Shown here in pieces: positions 10,145-19,814 of a stretch of DNA of 64,000 nucleotides. This DNA comes from Fusarium oxysporum f. sp. lycopersici 4287. Taxonomy: Eukaryota; Ascomycota; Sordariomycetes; Hypocreales; Nectriaceae. The stretch's first letter is position 1, and every line of letters starts with the position of its first letter. Location of the stretch: NCBI RefSeq assembly GCF_000149955.1, contig NC_030994.1:1466151-1530150 (forward strand), given 5' to 3'. A program made the translations under genes and the position numbers. Below the pieces are notes generated by a model. It was not told the origin of the DNA and did not search any database. It worked only from the letters and a program-made list of their open reading frames with translations.

Positions 10145-12739
10145 TCAGTATCCGATAGAAGCCATCGCCTCTTCCTCATCGTCTAAGTCTATCACCTGGT
10201 GGGCTGACTTCTTGGGCGCTGGTGCTTTCGAGGGCGCCGCTCCAACGCGATTGGAAACAAAACTAGTGATAGATTGAGCCTTGGGTTTTCCGAGTGCCTC
10301 CTCGGCACTGTAGAGTTTGTTGTAAAAGTCTATGACTCGAGGATGTGCCATGACCTTGGACTTTTGAAAGCCCAGAACCTGTAGGCCATCCTGTGTAGTC
10401 GCTCGACTGAGAGCAACATAAGCCTGGCCTTTTTCAAATACACGTCCAAGATTGACTTTGACACGTTCGAGAGTTTGACCCTGGGCCTTGTGAATTGACA
10501 ATGCCCATGCCAGGATCAGGGGCAGCTGGGTTCGCTTGGCCTGGAGCTCGCCATTAGGCAATTCGACCTTCCATTCCTCAGGCTGGCAGAGGATCACGCG
10601 TGATGTGCCATCTGTTGCCATGAACTGTACCACCGGGAATTTGGTACCACTGGAACTTGAATCGGATTCGCGCTTGAATGTGTTGAGTAGTTTCTTTCGA
10701 GCTTTGGCCATTCTCTCTTCCTCATCGAATTCATCAATTGGCTCCATGTCGAACGTCTTTTCATCGGAGAATCCTATCACCTTGCCTAAAGATCCGTTTA
10801 CAAGTGATTCATCAAGGTTCTTGATCAGCATTACTTGAGCGTTGATCTTCAAATCGATACTCTTAGGCGCCATCATGTTCATCAGCAGTTTGTCACGAAT
10901 ATCTTCTTTGCCAGTATCTTGAGCCTCGTACCGCCTGATCGTACCAGGAAGATCTCTCAACCTTCTTTCATTTGACATCTCGACTTCGTTCCGGGTGGAA
11001 AACAGCTCTGCGGTTCCCAATCCATCATTGAAATTGAGTGGTCGCTCAAGCTTTTTGAAGGCCCGAACAGTGTCTTCCGTTATGCGACCAAGGCGCATCT
11101 CGTTGAGCATGTTGGCGAATACTGGATCTCGCTGTCGGAAGACCTGCGTAAGTCCAATAGTGTGGTCTATGGAGGTAGTCCAGGTTGAAGCATCAAAGGC
11201 AAACTTGGTCTCCCGTTTTGCACCCTGTTCTGGGACTGGTGGAAGCTGGAAAAAGTCACCGGTGATAATGAGTTGAATGCCTCCCCACGGTCTCCCGTTG
11301 TTTCGAATCGTTCTTCCAATTTGAGACAATTTGTCAAACAAATCTCCGTCTACCATGGAAATCTCATCAATGACAAGGCATTTAGTTCTCAACCAGCGAT
11401 TCTTTGCCTTGGGATTCCTTCGGATCTTCTTGACTAGTGTTGGGGCATCCTCCTTGCCAAGTCCAATACCAGAGAAGCTGTGAAGCGTAATGCCTCCGAT
11501 ATTGCATGCAGCAAGTCCCGTGGAGGCAGTAACCGCAACTCGTTCTGGGTCTTTGGCATACTTCTTCTTCAATTCCGTGATGATGGCTCGCATGAGGACA
11601 GATTTACCAGTTCCGGCCGCACCAGTGAAGAAGACACTCTGGTTCTTGTTCACTACCAAATCCAAGACGTGTCTCTGCTCTTCACTGAGCGATATGGCAA
11701 AATTACCCTTGGAATGCGAAGTGGTGACTTCTTGGATTTCATCCATGGAGAGATCGGTGCTGGTCGTTGGCTGCTCTTGCTGACGCTGAGTTCGGAATTG
11801 TTTCTTCTGTTCCTTGACAGCGCTGGCTGTGGGATTAAGAAAATCCTTCCGCTTGTTATTCGGTGTTTGGGCGACCTGGGGGTGAAAATCATCCTCATCT
11901 TCAGGTTCTTCCTGCTTGAAACTTTTAGGCAGTACGCGTTTCTTGGCTTTTTTAGGGACCGGAACATCAAAGTCATCTCGATCACCAGAAGAATCGCGCT
12001 TCATTGAGATATTGGCCATCGTTGAAGTGACAGATGTATTGCGGGGCGGCGGCAGGAAATGTGAGGGTGGTGATGAAGACCAAGGTATAGCCTTGTCTGT
12101 CTGTGTCGAGGTTGGTGGTGGGGGCGGCATGCTCTCCTTGGTAATGCGCTTGGATGGAGTATTTGCAGGAAGTGGTGGTAGTGCTGAAGGGGCCTGGAAA
12201 TCCAGATCTAGGTCGTCGTCGTCACAAAAGTCGTCTTCTGTAAAGAAGACCGCTGCTTGGGCCTTTGCGTGAGCTTCAGGTCCAGTGAGATCAACAACAT
12301 CTGCTTGCCCGCCGAATGAGTTTGATCCTCCACAGAGAGAAGCCAGTGATCCAACGCCAACACCGTTTGGCGGTCGAGAATTGTTTGAGTGTTGGTTCAT
12401 GTTAGAAGGTCGATTTTGAAGAGGTCTGGAGAATTGTGGCATGGTCCTCGCCGACACAGCAGGGGCGTTTGACTTCTTTAGTTGTTGTCGAATATCGGCA
12501 TTATGAGTACTTGGGCTGCTAGAAGGAAGAAACGATTGGCTTCTGGGCTGGCTCCTTTGGGGAGGAGGGCCGGTGGCCTCGTATTGGCTGTTTGCACGCT
12601 GTAACATTGCGTCGAGGTTTGGTGAATATATCGGACCAGCTGAGTGCACCTGAACTCGTTGCTGTTGCACAGCTTGTCGAAGAAGGAACGCCCGTGCCGG
12701 CGAGGAACGAAAAGGAAGGTGATTGATACCAACCTTCAT
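10145..12739 (-). CDS. PIF1: ATP-dependent DNA helicase Pif1
   Basis: An 864-residue uninterrupted ORF. Pif1 is a 5'-to-3' superfamily 1B helicase that removes telomerase from DNA ends, unwinds G-quadruplexes and maintains mitochondrial DNA. Walker A is GAAGTGKS near residues 372-379 and Walker B is IDEISM near 457-462. Downstream motifs include GDFFQLPPV, the Pif1-type RRNPKAKNRW segment, LPLILAWALSIHKAQGQTLE, and YVALSRAT close to the C-terminus. The first ~35 residues are Arg-rich without acids (RSSPARAFLLRQ), like a mitochondrial presequence; ATGs further in could give a nuclear form. Residues ~40-340 are disordered. Two SUMO-interaction-like motifs are visible, VVDLTG (~148) and VIDLDDEEE near the C-terminus. 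The start is the first ATG of the frame; assembly gap 1 begins about 130 bp upstream, so further 5' exons cannot be excluded. Confidence 0.93.
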   Translation of the reverse strand: MKVGINHLPFRSSPARAFLLRQAVQQQRVQVHSAGPIYSPNLDAMLQRANSQYEATGPPPQRSQPRSQSFLPSSSPSTHNADIRQQLKKSNAPAVSARTMPQFSRPLQNRPSNMNQHSNNSRPPNGVGVGSLASLCGGSNSFGGQADVVDLTGPEAHAKAQAAVFFTEDDFCDDDDLDLDFQAPSALPPLPANTPSKRITKESMPPPPPTSTQTDKAIPWSSSPPSHFLPPPRNTSVTSTMANISMKRDSSGDRDDFDVPVPKKAKKRVLPKSFKQEEPEDEDDFHPQVAQTPNNKRKDFLNPTASAVKEQKKQFRTQRQQEQPTTSTDLSMDEIQEVTTSHSKGNFAISLSEEQRHVLDLVVNKNQSVFFTGAAGTGKSVLMRAIITELKKKYAKDPERVAVTASTGLAACNIGGITLHSFSGIGLGKEDAPTLVKKIRRNPKAKNRWLRTKCLVIDEISMVDGDLFDKLSQIGRTIRNNGRPWGGIQLIITGDFFQLPPVPEQGAKRETKFAFDASTWTTSIDHTIGLTQVFRQRDPVFANMLNEMRLGRITEDTVRAFKKLERPLNFNDGLGTAELFSTRNEVEMSNERRLRDLPGTIRRYEAQDTGKEDIRDKLLMNMMAPKSIDLKINAQVMLIKNLDESLVNGSLGKVIGFSDEKTFDMEPIDEFDEEERMAKARKKLLNTFKRESDSSSSGTKFPVVQFMATDGTSRVILCQPEEWKVELPNGELQAKRTQLPLILAWALSIHKAQGQTLERVKVNLGRVFEKGQAYVALSRATTQDGLQVLGFQKSKVMAHPRVIDFYNKLYSAEEALGKPKAQSITSFVSNRVGAAPSKAPAPKKSAHQVIDLDDEEEAMASIGY

Positions 12740-13273
12740 AAAATATCGCGAGGTGGCGACAGCTGAAGGCTATGCAGGTAGGAAAACGAGGGAGGAGGGG
12801 AGATGAAAAAAATGAGGCAGGAAGCTGCAAGGCTCAATTGGACGAAAGCCGAATTATTGGCGAATCCCCCCNNNNNNNNNNNNNNNNNNNNNNNNNNNNN
12901 NNNNNNNNNNNNNNNNNNNNNNNNNNNNNNNNNNNNNNNNNNNNNNNNNNNNNNNNNNNNNNNNNNNNNNNNNNNNNNNNNNNNNNNNNNNNNNNNNNNN
13001 NNNNNNNNNNNNNNNCATACCTAATGAACCATAAGCACAATTTTAATTATTAGCACTGAAAATGTTTGACATTATAATATTCATGTTTTGCTCCAAGATA
13101 AGTGTGATTTCGAATTATCAACTCAGCTTCATCCGTTTGAAACGATAAAAACGCCATTCCCAGACCTCAGCGTCATATAATCCATTCCATATGTCAGTAA
13201 AAAGAACTGATCCTATTCAAACATTGTGTAAAAGCACAGTAATTGCATCAAAGAAGACTGCCGACTCATGCTG
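12740..13273. other. Intergenic region with assembly gap 1
   Basis: Holds the upstream flank of PIF1, a run of undetermined bases at 12872-13015, and the 3' flank of the next minus-strand gene. The sequence right of the gap is AT-rich and non-coding. Reading frames that cross the gap are artefacts of the undetermined bases. Confidence 0.8.
12872..13015. other. Assembly gap (144 undetermined bases)
   Basis: A run of N. The left flank ends in a C run, which may have contributed to the break. The real length is unknown. Confidence 0.99.
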
Positions 13274-15277
13274 TCAGTCTCGTCGGTCACTGTATCTCCT
13301 ATAAGCCTCACGATCTTCATGATGCTGCCGTGAATAACGTGGCTCCCTGTGGCTCATATACTCTCGAGCCCGTCGATCACTCCAGCGAGGTTCAGGGTCA
13401 ACGTACTTGTAGTCGTCGGGCCTTCGATCTTCTCGCCTCTCCTTAAATTCACGGCGCCGTCGAAGATCCTCTTCAATATGCTTGAAGCGATCATTGTCTC
13501 TTCGAACGTCACGCTCACGATGGCCGTCATCTAATCTTGCTCGCTCAAGCGGCTTGTCGGTGCGACTAGGTCTGATATCATGAGAATCATCTCGTCGGGG
13601 CGCAGTGCCGCGCACATGACGGACGCTAAGTCTTGCTGCCTGGATAATTCGTGGCGGCTCTCCTTTCCATGGCTGTTCTCGGGGAGAATGATATTCGACT
13701 CTAGGCGAGCAACTTTCGTCACGGTAGCGACGGCCGGGGGAATTGAACCGCACATGCTGCCGATCAGAATGTTGAGAGGAGCGGTCATCAGCCATATATT
13801 CGGCATTCTTTCTGAGGTTGCGAGGATCCTGGATGATAATGTTTTCGTGATGATCGGAAGGCATACGCTTCGGGTTCGGGCTACGCCCTCGACCCCGTTG
13901 CGGGCTGCTACCGGAACCAATGGACGACGGCCTTGTGTCCTCGCTTTCATCTTCTGACCACTCGTCACCGTCACCATCAGATGGCGAGGAACTTCGGCCT
14001 GAGCTATGATAAACCTTGACCTTTTCTTCAATATTGAACCCTGACTCTGGTGCCGTTTTCTTTGGTGAGCGATTGCCTGCCTCGAATGGAGTCTTGGGTG
14101 CACCGGGACCTGATGATGGCATCTGTGGAGGAGCCTTCGCCCCTGGCAATGGCCCATGTGGTGGTCGGTCGATGGGGATATTGATCGCTGGTAGTCTTGG
14201 GGGTGGTCGAACTGGAACTTGTCCTTGTGCTGGTGCTGGTGCTGGTACTGGTGCTACGACACCTGCATTATGAGGGACCGCATTTCCTGGCTCTGCAGGT
14301 GGCATGACACTTTGCTGTGCGTTGTTGAATGGACCTTGTCGAGGGGAGTGGGCTTGGGGCATACGAGGAACGTTTTGTTCCCCCATAGGAGGCCTGAGTT
14401 GGCCGTTCAATCTTGGATCAGTCGCTGGAGGAGGCGCTGGTCTGACAGGGGCTGCAACAGCAGGAGCAGCAGTAGGAGGAGGGGGCACAAATCCTTGGGG
14501 AAGGGTAACAGAGGGTAACCCTCCCATTCGTGGTTGGGCAGGTGTTTGTTGGGTTTGCCTTGGCTGTCTCATCGATCCATGTGTATCGAGAGTTCTGGAG
14601 CTATGCCGACCATCGGCGGGCATCCTCTGGAAATATGCATTGATTGCCACTCTCTCGAGCCTAGGAGATTTGCTCCTCTTCGAGTGGCTTCTATGCTTTC
14701 TGGAGCTTCGTACACTTCTGTCATCCCGGTGTCTGGGATCATCTGCCGCCCGCCATTCTGATTCGATCTGGGCCAACTTATAGTAGAACCGGAAGTCACG
14801 GTCCTCTTTGGTCAGATCAGCTTGAGCCCTGTCGAGCTGGAGCTGGATAGTCTCGTTCTTGTCTTGCTTCTTCTTTGAGACAGATCTTGTGGTTTTATCT
14901 AAGTGCTCGATCCTCTCCTTGATCCTTGATTGGGACATATTCTTGTCTGTACGAGTGATGGTCTCCCAGTCATATTCTGTATCCCGTGCCTTGCCACCAC
15001 TGGAGGCACCAGGGGTCTTTTCGAGGCGGAGAGCTCTGTACATAGGAGGCTCCCCGCTTCGGGCATTCTTGATCTCAGCAGGATCTTGCCGCCGCAGATA
15101 CATGGGAGGGTCGGGAGGATGGCTATAGGGCTGGGTGTTGGCAGGCATGAATGCAGGAAGTCCTGCGGGGGCTCCGTTCTGCTGGGGCATTGAAGGTCGT
15201 GTTTGGGGAGCTTGAGTATGATGCATTGGTGCTGGGATTTTTTGAGGCATAGCCCCGACAGGAGGAAAACCAGCCAT
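13274..15277 (-). CDS. Large disordered Pro-, Arg- and Ser-rich protein of unknown function
   Basis: A 667-residue ORF if it starts at the ATG at 15277 (MAGFPPVGAMPQKIP); the frame is open further upstream, but the poly-G region there looks like leader. I do not recognise the family. Residues ~1-75 are Pro/Gln-rich. About 80-215 is the best candidate for a folded or coiled-coil part: TEYDWETITRTD, then many charged residues (IKERIEHLDK, KKKQDKNETIQLQLDRAQADL) and FRFYYKLAQIESEWRAADD. A basic Arg/Ser/Lys block (SSRKHRSHSKRSKSPR) and ~200 Pro-rich residues follow, then an acidic segment (DGDGDEWSEDESED). The last ~130 residues are rich in Arg, Asp and Glu. This composition suggests an RNA- or chromatin-associated nuclear protein, but that is inference only. 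Confidence 0.75.
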   Translation of the reverse strand: MAGFPPVGAMPQKIPAPMHHTQAPQTRPSMPQQNGAPAGLPAFMPANTQPYSHPPDPPMYLRRQDPAEIKNARSGEPPMYRALRLEKTPGASSGGKARDTEYDWETITRTDKNMSQSRIKERIEHLDKTTRSVSKKKQDKNETIQLQLDRAQADLTKEDRDFRFYYKLAQIESEWRAADDPRHRDDRSVRSSRKHRSHSKRSKSPRLERVAINAYFQRMPADGRHSSRTLDTHGSMRQPRQTQQTPAQPRMGGLPSVTLPQGFVPPPPTAAPAVAAPVRPAPPPATDPRLNGQLRPPMGEQNVPRMPQAHSPRQGPFNNAQQSVMPPAEPGNAVPHNAGVVAPVPAPAPAQGQVPVRPPPRLPAINIPIDRPPHGPLPGAKAPPQMPSSGPGAPKTPFEAGNRSPKKTAPESGFNIEEKVKVYHSSGRSSSPSDGDGDEWSEDESEDTRPSSIGSGSSPQRGRGRSPNPKRMPSDHHENIIIQDPRNLRKNAEYMADDRSSQHSDRQHVRFNSPGRRYRDESCSPRVEYHSPREQPWKGEPPRIIQAARLSVRHVRGTAPRRDDSHDIRPSRTDKPLERARLDDGHRERDVRRDNDRFKHIEEDLRRRREFKERREDRRPDDYKYVDPEPRWSDRRAREYMSHREPRYSRQHHEDREAYRRYSDRRD

Positions 15278-17562
15278 AGTGTGATTGGTATGTGCTAGGT
15301 GAATGGGGAATTCCAATTCTGGGATTGATACGATTGAGAGGAAGAATAGGGCTATGATATATACGACTGGAGATGGAGAGCTTGGGTGGGCGCAGCTTGA
15401 GGGGGGGGAGGGGGGGGGGGGGGATTCGAAAGCTCCTGGGTCCAAAGACTTGTGCAAAATAAAAAGTGAGGCTGGCGAAATAGCAAAGGGATGCGTCCTA
15501 GTAAGAAGATGGGGGGCGGATGGAAGGTTGAAGACCAAGGAGTGGCGCAGTACAGCCTTGTTGAGGCAGGTGTGTCAAGCAGTTGGAGAAAGCTTTCTTT
15601 GCTTGCAAAGATGAGGAAATGAATAACTGTTTGTTCGAGCTGAATTGGGAGTGTCTCTGGATCTCCGTGGGAAACTCACAGGGCGAGTGAGGGTCTATTT
15701 GAGCTTGAATATCCATTGCTCAAGATAAGTACGTATTGGCATTGGTTGCTTGATCTGGTATCCCGACACAATACGGCAGTGATGAATACTCTTGATGATG
15801 AAAGTCGGGTTTGTGTTACTGAGAAACTGAAGGTTGTTGTTAAAAGGCGAACCATACATTGGTCGTTCTGCGCTCGAGTTGGCGGTTCGCCCGTTAACCT
15901 CCACCAACAGCACAACCGCTTGGCGCAAGCCAACTACGCACATTGATTGCGACATCATGAATAAGCCTATAATAAGACTCTCAGCCGAGGTGAACTAGGT
16001 AATCGGCAAATGCATTCCTTGCCGACCTCTGCTGAGATACGGCATCGTTCGCCTGGTCGACGCGGCCAGACTGACTTGCATCAGGCAATCTGCAGGATCC
16101 AACGACTCAAGATAGTCCTTTCAACCGGCGCCTCCATTATGTGTTACCGCATGTTGTCTCGATATGGCGACCGACGATGGACGATGAGGCAAGTTGCCGA
16201 GAGGCTGGCCTGAGACGATTTGTGACCCGACACCGACAGCCCGTTCTGTCAGCGCCCAGATATGCAGGATGCGATCGCCGTTTCTAAGATACAGCATCCC
16301 ATGCTAGCTATGCTATGCTATTCACTATGACTAAGTGTCTGGGTGTGTTACTCTGCGGCCCTCGGTCGCCCGGTGAGAGTTTAACACGGTGATCTGGAGA
16401 TCTTTTACGCTGCGTAACCATTTGTTCGAGTTCAAAGAGGCCCTGCATTGATGTGCTGTTGAATCAGATAATTGCCTCGGATACACCATGGCTGGACTCA
16501 AAAAATCACCACAAACTCGTTGGGTGTTGATGTCGTTCGATATGTCCGAAGCTTGTGCTACTGAGGACGAGAGGACAGACACAGACGCAGCGCATCGCCA
16601 CAATCTAGAAGTGTAGTCTATCGTGGGATTAGGCCTTGTCCGCCATGGCACGAATGTCAGACCGACAGGTCCGGGTTGGACATATCGAGGAATCGGTGAA
16701 ACAAGTTGAGACTTGCACTAAGGAATAGCCTCACGGGAAGGTCGGGTATGCAAGTGATTGCAGAGAATGTACAGTAGTGAGCTGAATGATGTGCATATTT
16801 GGTTGATATGGTCATTGATTACCATCTCTCGCAAGGCAGACAGACAGTCGTGCTAAAGTGCGGATTACGGTTCTAGATACGATACTTCGTCTGTTGGATC
16901 GCCAAGTCAGCGGCATTTAGGATTAACATGGTTGAAAATGCGCGCGAAGTGAGACTGAAGCATAATAACTCAATCAGCCTTGATTGCCTTGGAAGTGAGA
17001 GTGTCCAGAGTGTAGATGGTGGTAACGCAATCCATTTACACCGCGTCACGGCCCATCCCATCTTATGCACGATATAGTCAGCAGCTTGTTCGAAAAGCGC
17101 CCTAGTTCTGTTGCAACTCTATGTGAGTATGTCGAACATATTATGATGCGGAGGTAGAATGACCCAGTCTAGAAGTGCATGTGCGGCGCAGGCTATTGAT
17201 GATGGATGGCCTCTATGAGTTTCTATACGTCGAGATACAATGCGACAACAAAATGAGGCGAAAGTGAACATGTTTCATGTTTTAGTCGTTATGAATTGTG
17301 TATGAATTCTGAGACATGAATACGGGTTTTATCAGTCTTGATCTGAGACAGCAAAACACAGCATAGCATAGCAGGGCACGGCACGGCAACACATAATACA
17401 GTTGGCGATAGTACAAAGGCGTGTCTACCGCGTGGCCGTGTGACCTGTCAAGAGGGTTCAATATATCAATTCTTCCCGATGGCGATACAAACGTCGATCA
17501 TCAGGCAACTGGCCGCCTGTCAACTGAGGTTACACTGAGACATGCCCGAGTTCCATGAGAAT
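15278..17562. other. Intergenic region with a poly-G tract
   Basis: Upstream flank and probable 5' leader of the disordered-protein gene. The plus strand carries G8-A-G14 at 15401-15423. Short tandem-like motifs (GCATA / GGCAC units) occur near 17350-17385. Reading frames at 15695-15958, 16331-16651 and 16873-17070 are short and have no recognisable features. Nothing convincing is encoded. Confidence 0.55.
15401..15423. repeat. Poly-G tract (G8-A-G14)
   Basis: Eight G, one A, then fourteen G on the plus strand, about 125-145 bp upstream of the start codon of the minus-strand gene. The transcript of that gene would carry poly-C here; the G-rich strand is its template. Confidence 0.95.
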
Positions 17563-18700
17563 TCAACTCAGAACGGGCGTGTCTGTTATATCTTCTGCGA
17601 CGGAATACTCGAGGCGCTTCTCCTTCACACCCTCAATTTCATGTCTGCTAACTCTGGCCGGGCGCCCGAACATGGCTGCCTTGTGGATGCCTCGTGAGGG
17701 GTCGATTACTTTGCTTTTTCTTTTTTCTTGGTCTGAGGGCGACCGACTACTCTTTTTGTTAATCCGGTTGCAAGTCTTGGTTATTGGTTTACACCAGCGA
17801 CATTCGTCAATGGCCGACAACATCATTTGCCTTCAGAATGCATCCCTAGGAATCAGAGCATCGGTACACGTACATCATCCAATATCTCCGTACCCTTGTC
17901 GGTCATTCCAGAAGGTGACTAGTCGGTAGAGATTCAGGCAATGCCGGCATATTGTCTCAAACACGCCCGATGTAAAGCACCAAGATCTCGAGTGGTACAA
18001 TGTCTTCCCAATGTCCCATGGGGCCACTAAGCCTGCAATTACTATATGTTTGTCTGGAGGCCGAAATAGATACCAAAACTTGTTGTCTTCAGAGCATTGT
18101 ATGACTGGTGACATGCCAGGAGAATGCTGTGTCAAGTCTAGACTCTCCTTCTTATTCCTTTCAATGCCGTCGGTGAGTCTCAGGGTGGCCTTTTCAACCT
18201 TCTGCCTCACAATTGCCTTGTCGGTCTCATTCGAGGCCGAATTCGTCAGCCCAACAGAACGTGTTGGTCCTGTCTTCTTCCCAAGAAGCCACGACTACCA
18301 TTTCCATGACTCGGTTTCTATTTCCAATCTGTTTTCCCAGTTTTTAAAGCGCACTTCTTGCTCTTCCGAGGCGTTGGTGACGTGGATCGATGAGGCACCT
18401 CTAACGAGTTGCTCAAGTCAGCAACTGAGAGAGCACGTCTGTTCAGTGCAGGGGAAAAGATCGAAAGAATTTCGAGTATTCTCGTCTTATTGCAGAATAA
18501 TAAACCTAGAAATACCAGAAATCCTCTATATCGCGATTGCGATACATCCATCAGTGTTAATCTTCTTATGTAACTCGTCTGTTTCAAAGAGCACAGCTCA
18601 TTGTGCCGGTAAAGATTCATCATAATAGATTCGCACTGGTAAACTATACTTACTCTTCGATTTTCGCTTCCCCGCCATCCATAGCAATCTGCTGGGATTG
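17563..18700 (-). CDS. Possible spliced hypothetical gene or pseudogene, structure unresolved
   Basis: Three minus-strand reading frames look like pieces of one gene. The upstream piece (about 18410-18310) reads RGASSIHVTN then VRFKNWENRLEIETE. The middle piece (about 18285-17890) includes DNKFWYLFRPPDKH and LVAPWDIGKTLYHSRSW. The last piece ends at 17563 with ITDTPVLS. The middle and last can be joined in frame by an intron of about 61 nt with a GTACGG donor (near 17893), a CTGAT branch site and a CTGAAG acceptor. Between the first two there is an in-frame TAG after ESWKW; a ~93-nt intron starting GTAGTC could remove it. A possible first exon ends at a GTAAGT donor near 18654. Cys pairs (CRHC, CRWC) are visible. 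I do not recognise the family; it may be a decayed gene. Chance open frames are the main alternative. Confidence 0.3.
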
Positions 18701-18728
18701 ATGATAGTCCTGTTCCCTCCTCTCCCAC

Positions 18729-19814
18729 GATGTTAAGATATCAAATGGTCTTCAGATCTGGCAACGGCACGGAACAATGCAGCATCATCATGTTGTCCAG
18801 GGCCCTTTGAAGCCCCTTGGCTCTGAATATTGACGAATGTACGGGCTCATACAGAGACGCAGGTCATTGCATGTCAGGCTACAAGTTCCATCGTGACTTG
18901 GAGCTTGTAAGGAGATGCATTGTGGTTATCATACTCGACCTCCTAGGGTATTCAAAGGCAGGCTTTAATTTCTCAAGCCGTGTTGAGAAACCTAGTGTTA
19001 TATCTCCACCGCAATCACTTAGTTCATTTTTGCTTTAAAGGTGTTAAAACACTGACAGTTCAAACCTATACTACTCGTAGTCCCTGCCACTGGCTGCTGA
19101 CTCAGTGAAGAAATCGTTTCTGGAATTTACTACTCTCGCAAGACTTTCTTAATTGATATTGCTGTTACATTTGTAATTCTAAGTTTTAATTCTGTCCTAG
19201 TTGACTTTGATCCTGCAAAAATGCTATAGATATAGGCATATTTCCATCTCAAGATTTCTTTACAATTAGAGAGTCTACATACCCAACCCATTGACGTTTT
19301 TCCACGTCTGGAAACCAAAGCTGTCTCATATGAAAATCACTTAAGCTCAGAGTAGTTTGAAGAAGCTTGGGAGAACTGGTGAAGCTCGCAAATAGCAAGG
19401 ATATCACTTCAGCCCTCTAGGCACCCACGCCCCATCAACCCCAACGCACCATTCTCACCAATCATCGGCTTCTTGCAGACATGAACCACCTGGTTATATA
19501 TCAAAGTAGTTGTCTACTCATTCAGCGAAGTAGCTCAGTCAGTTAACAATATGTTACTCAACTATTACTTACCTTGCCGCCTATGGTCCCCCCTTGCTTC
19601 GTTTCTTTTTGTTCGATGTTCGATTCCCGGCTTCCGTCGTTTGCTCCGAGGTGGAGTCATATTCTGATATAAAAATCAAATTCATTGGTATAGGTACATA
19701 CATGTCTGTGTCGTTGTAGCATGCAGTTGCCTTATACCTATAAACCCTTCTACTGCCGTCTTCAGCGTTGAGCCTGATAGCCTTGCCTCACTAATCTCCA
19801 TTACTATACAAGCC
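18729..19814. other. Intergenic region downstream of CUL4
   Basis: About 1.1 kb, AT-rich in the middle. It contains a tRNA-like fragment around 19526-19640 that does not fold properly. Short frames at 18817-19038 and 19130-19318 have no recognisable features. Confidence 0.5.
19526..19640 (+). other. tRNA-like fragment with A-box and B-box-like motifs
   Basis: TAGCTCAGTCAGTTA resembles a tRNA A box, and GTTCGATTCC about 85 nt later resembles a B box. However, the D stem lacks a GAGC partner, the T stem does not pair (CGATG against CCGGC), and the acceptor ends match only partly. At best this is a decayed tRNA gene with an intron; it may be coincidence. Confidence 0.15.

Noticed and set aside
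11480..12007. Plus-strand 175-codon frame inside PIF1
   Set aside because: Antisense to a strongly conserved helicase ORF.
12772..13053. Frames running through the N gap at 12872-13015
   Set aside because: They exist only because undetermined bases contain no stop codons.
18011..18625. Plus-strand 204-codon reading frame
   Set aside because: Its composition and lack of recognisable domain, plus better gene-like features on the opposite strand, suggest it is a shadow or chance frame.
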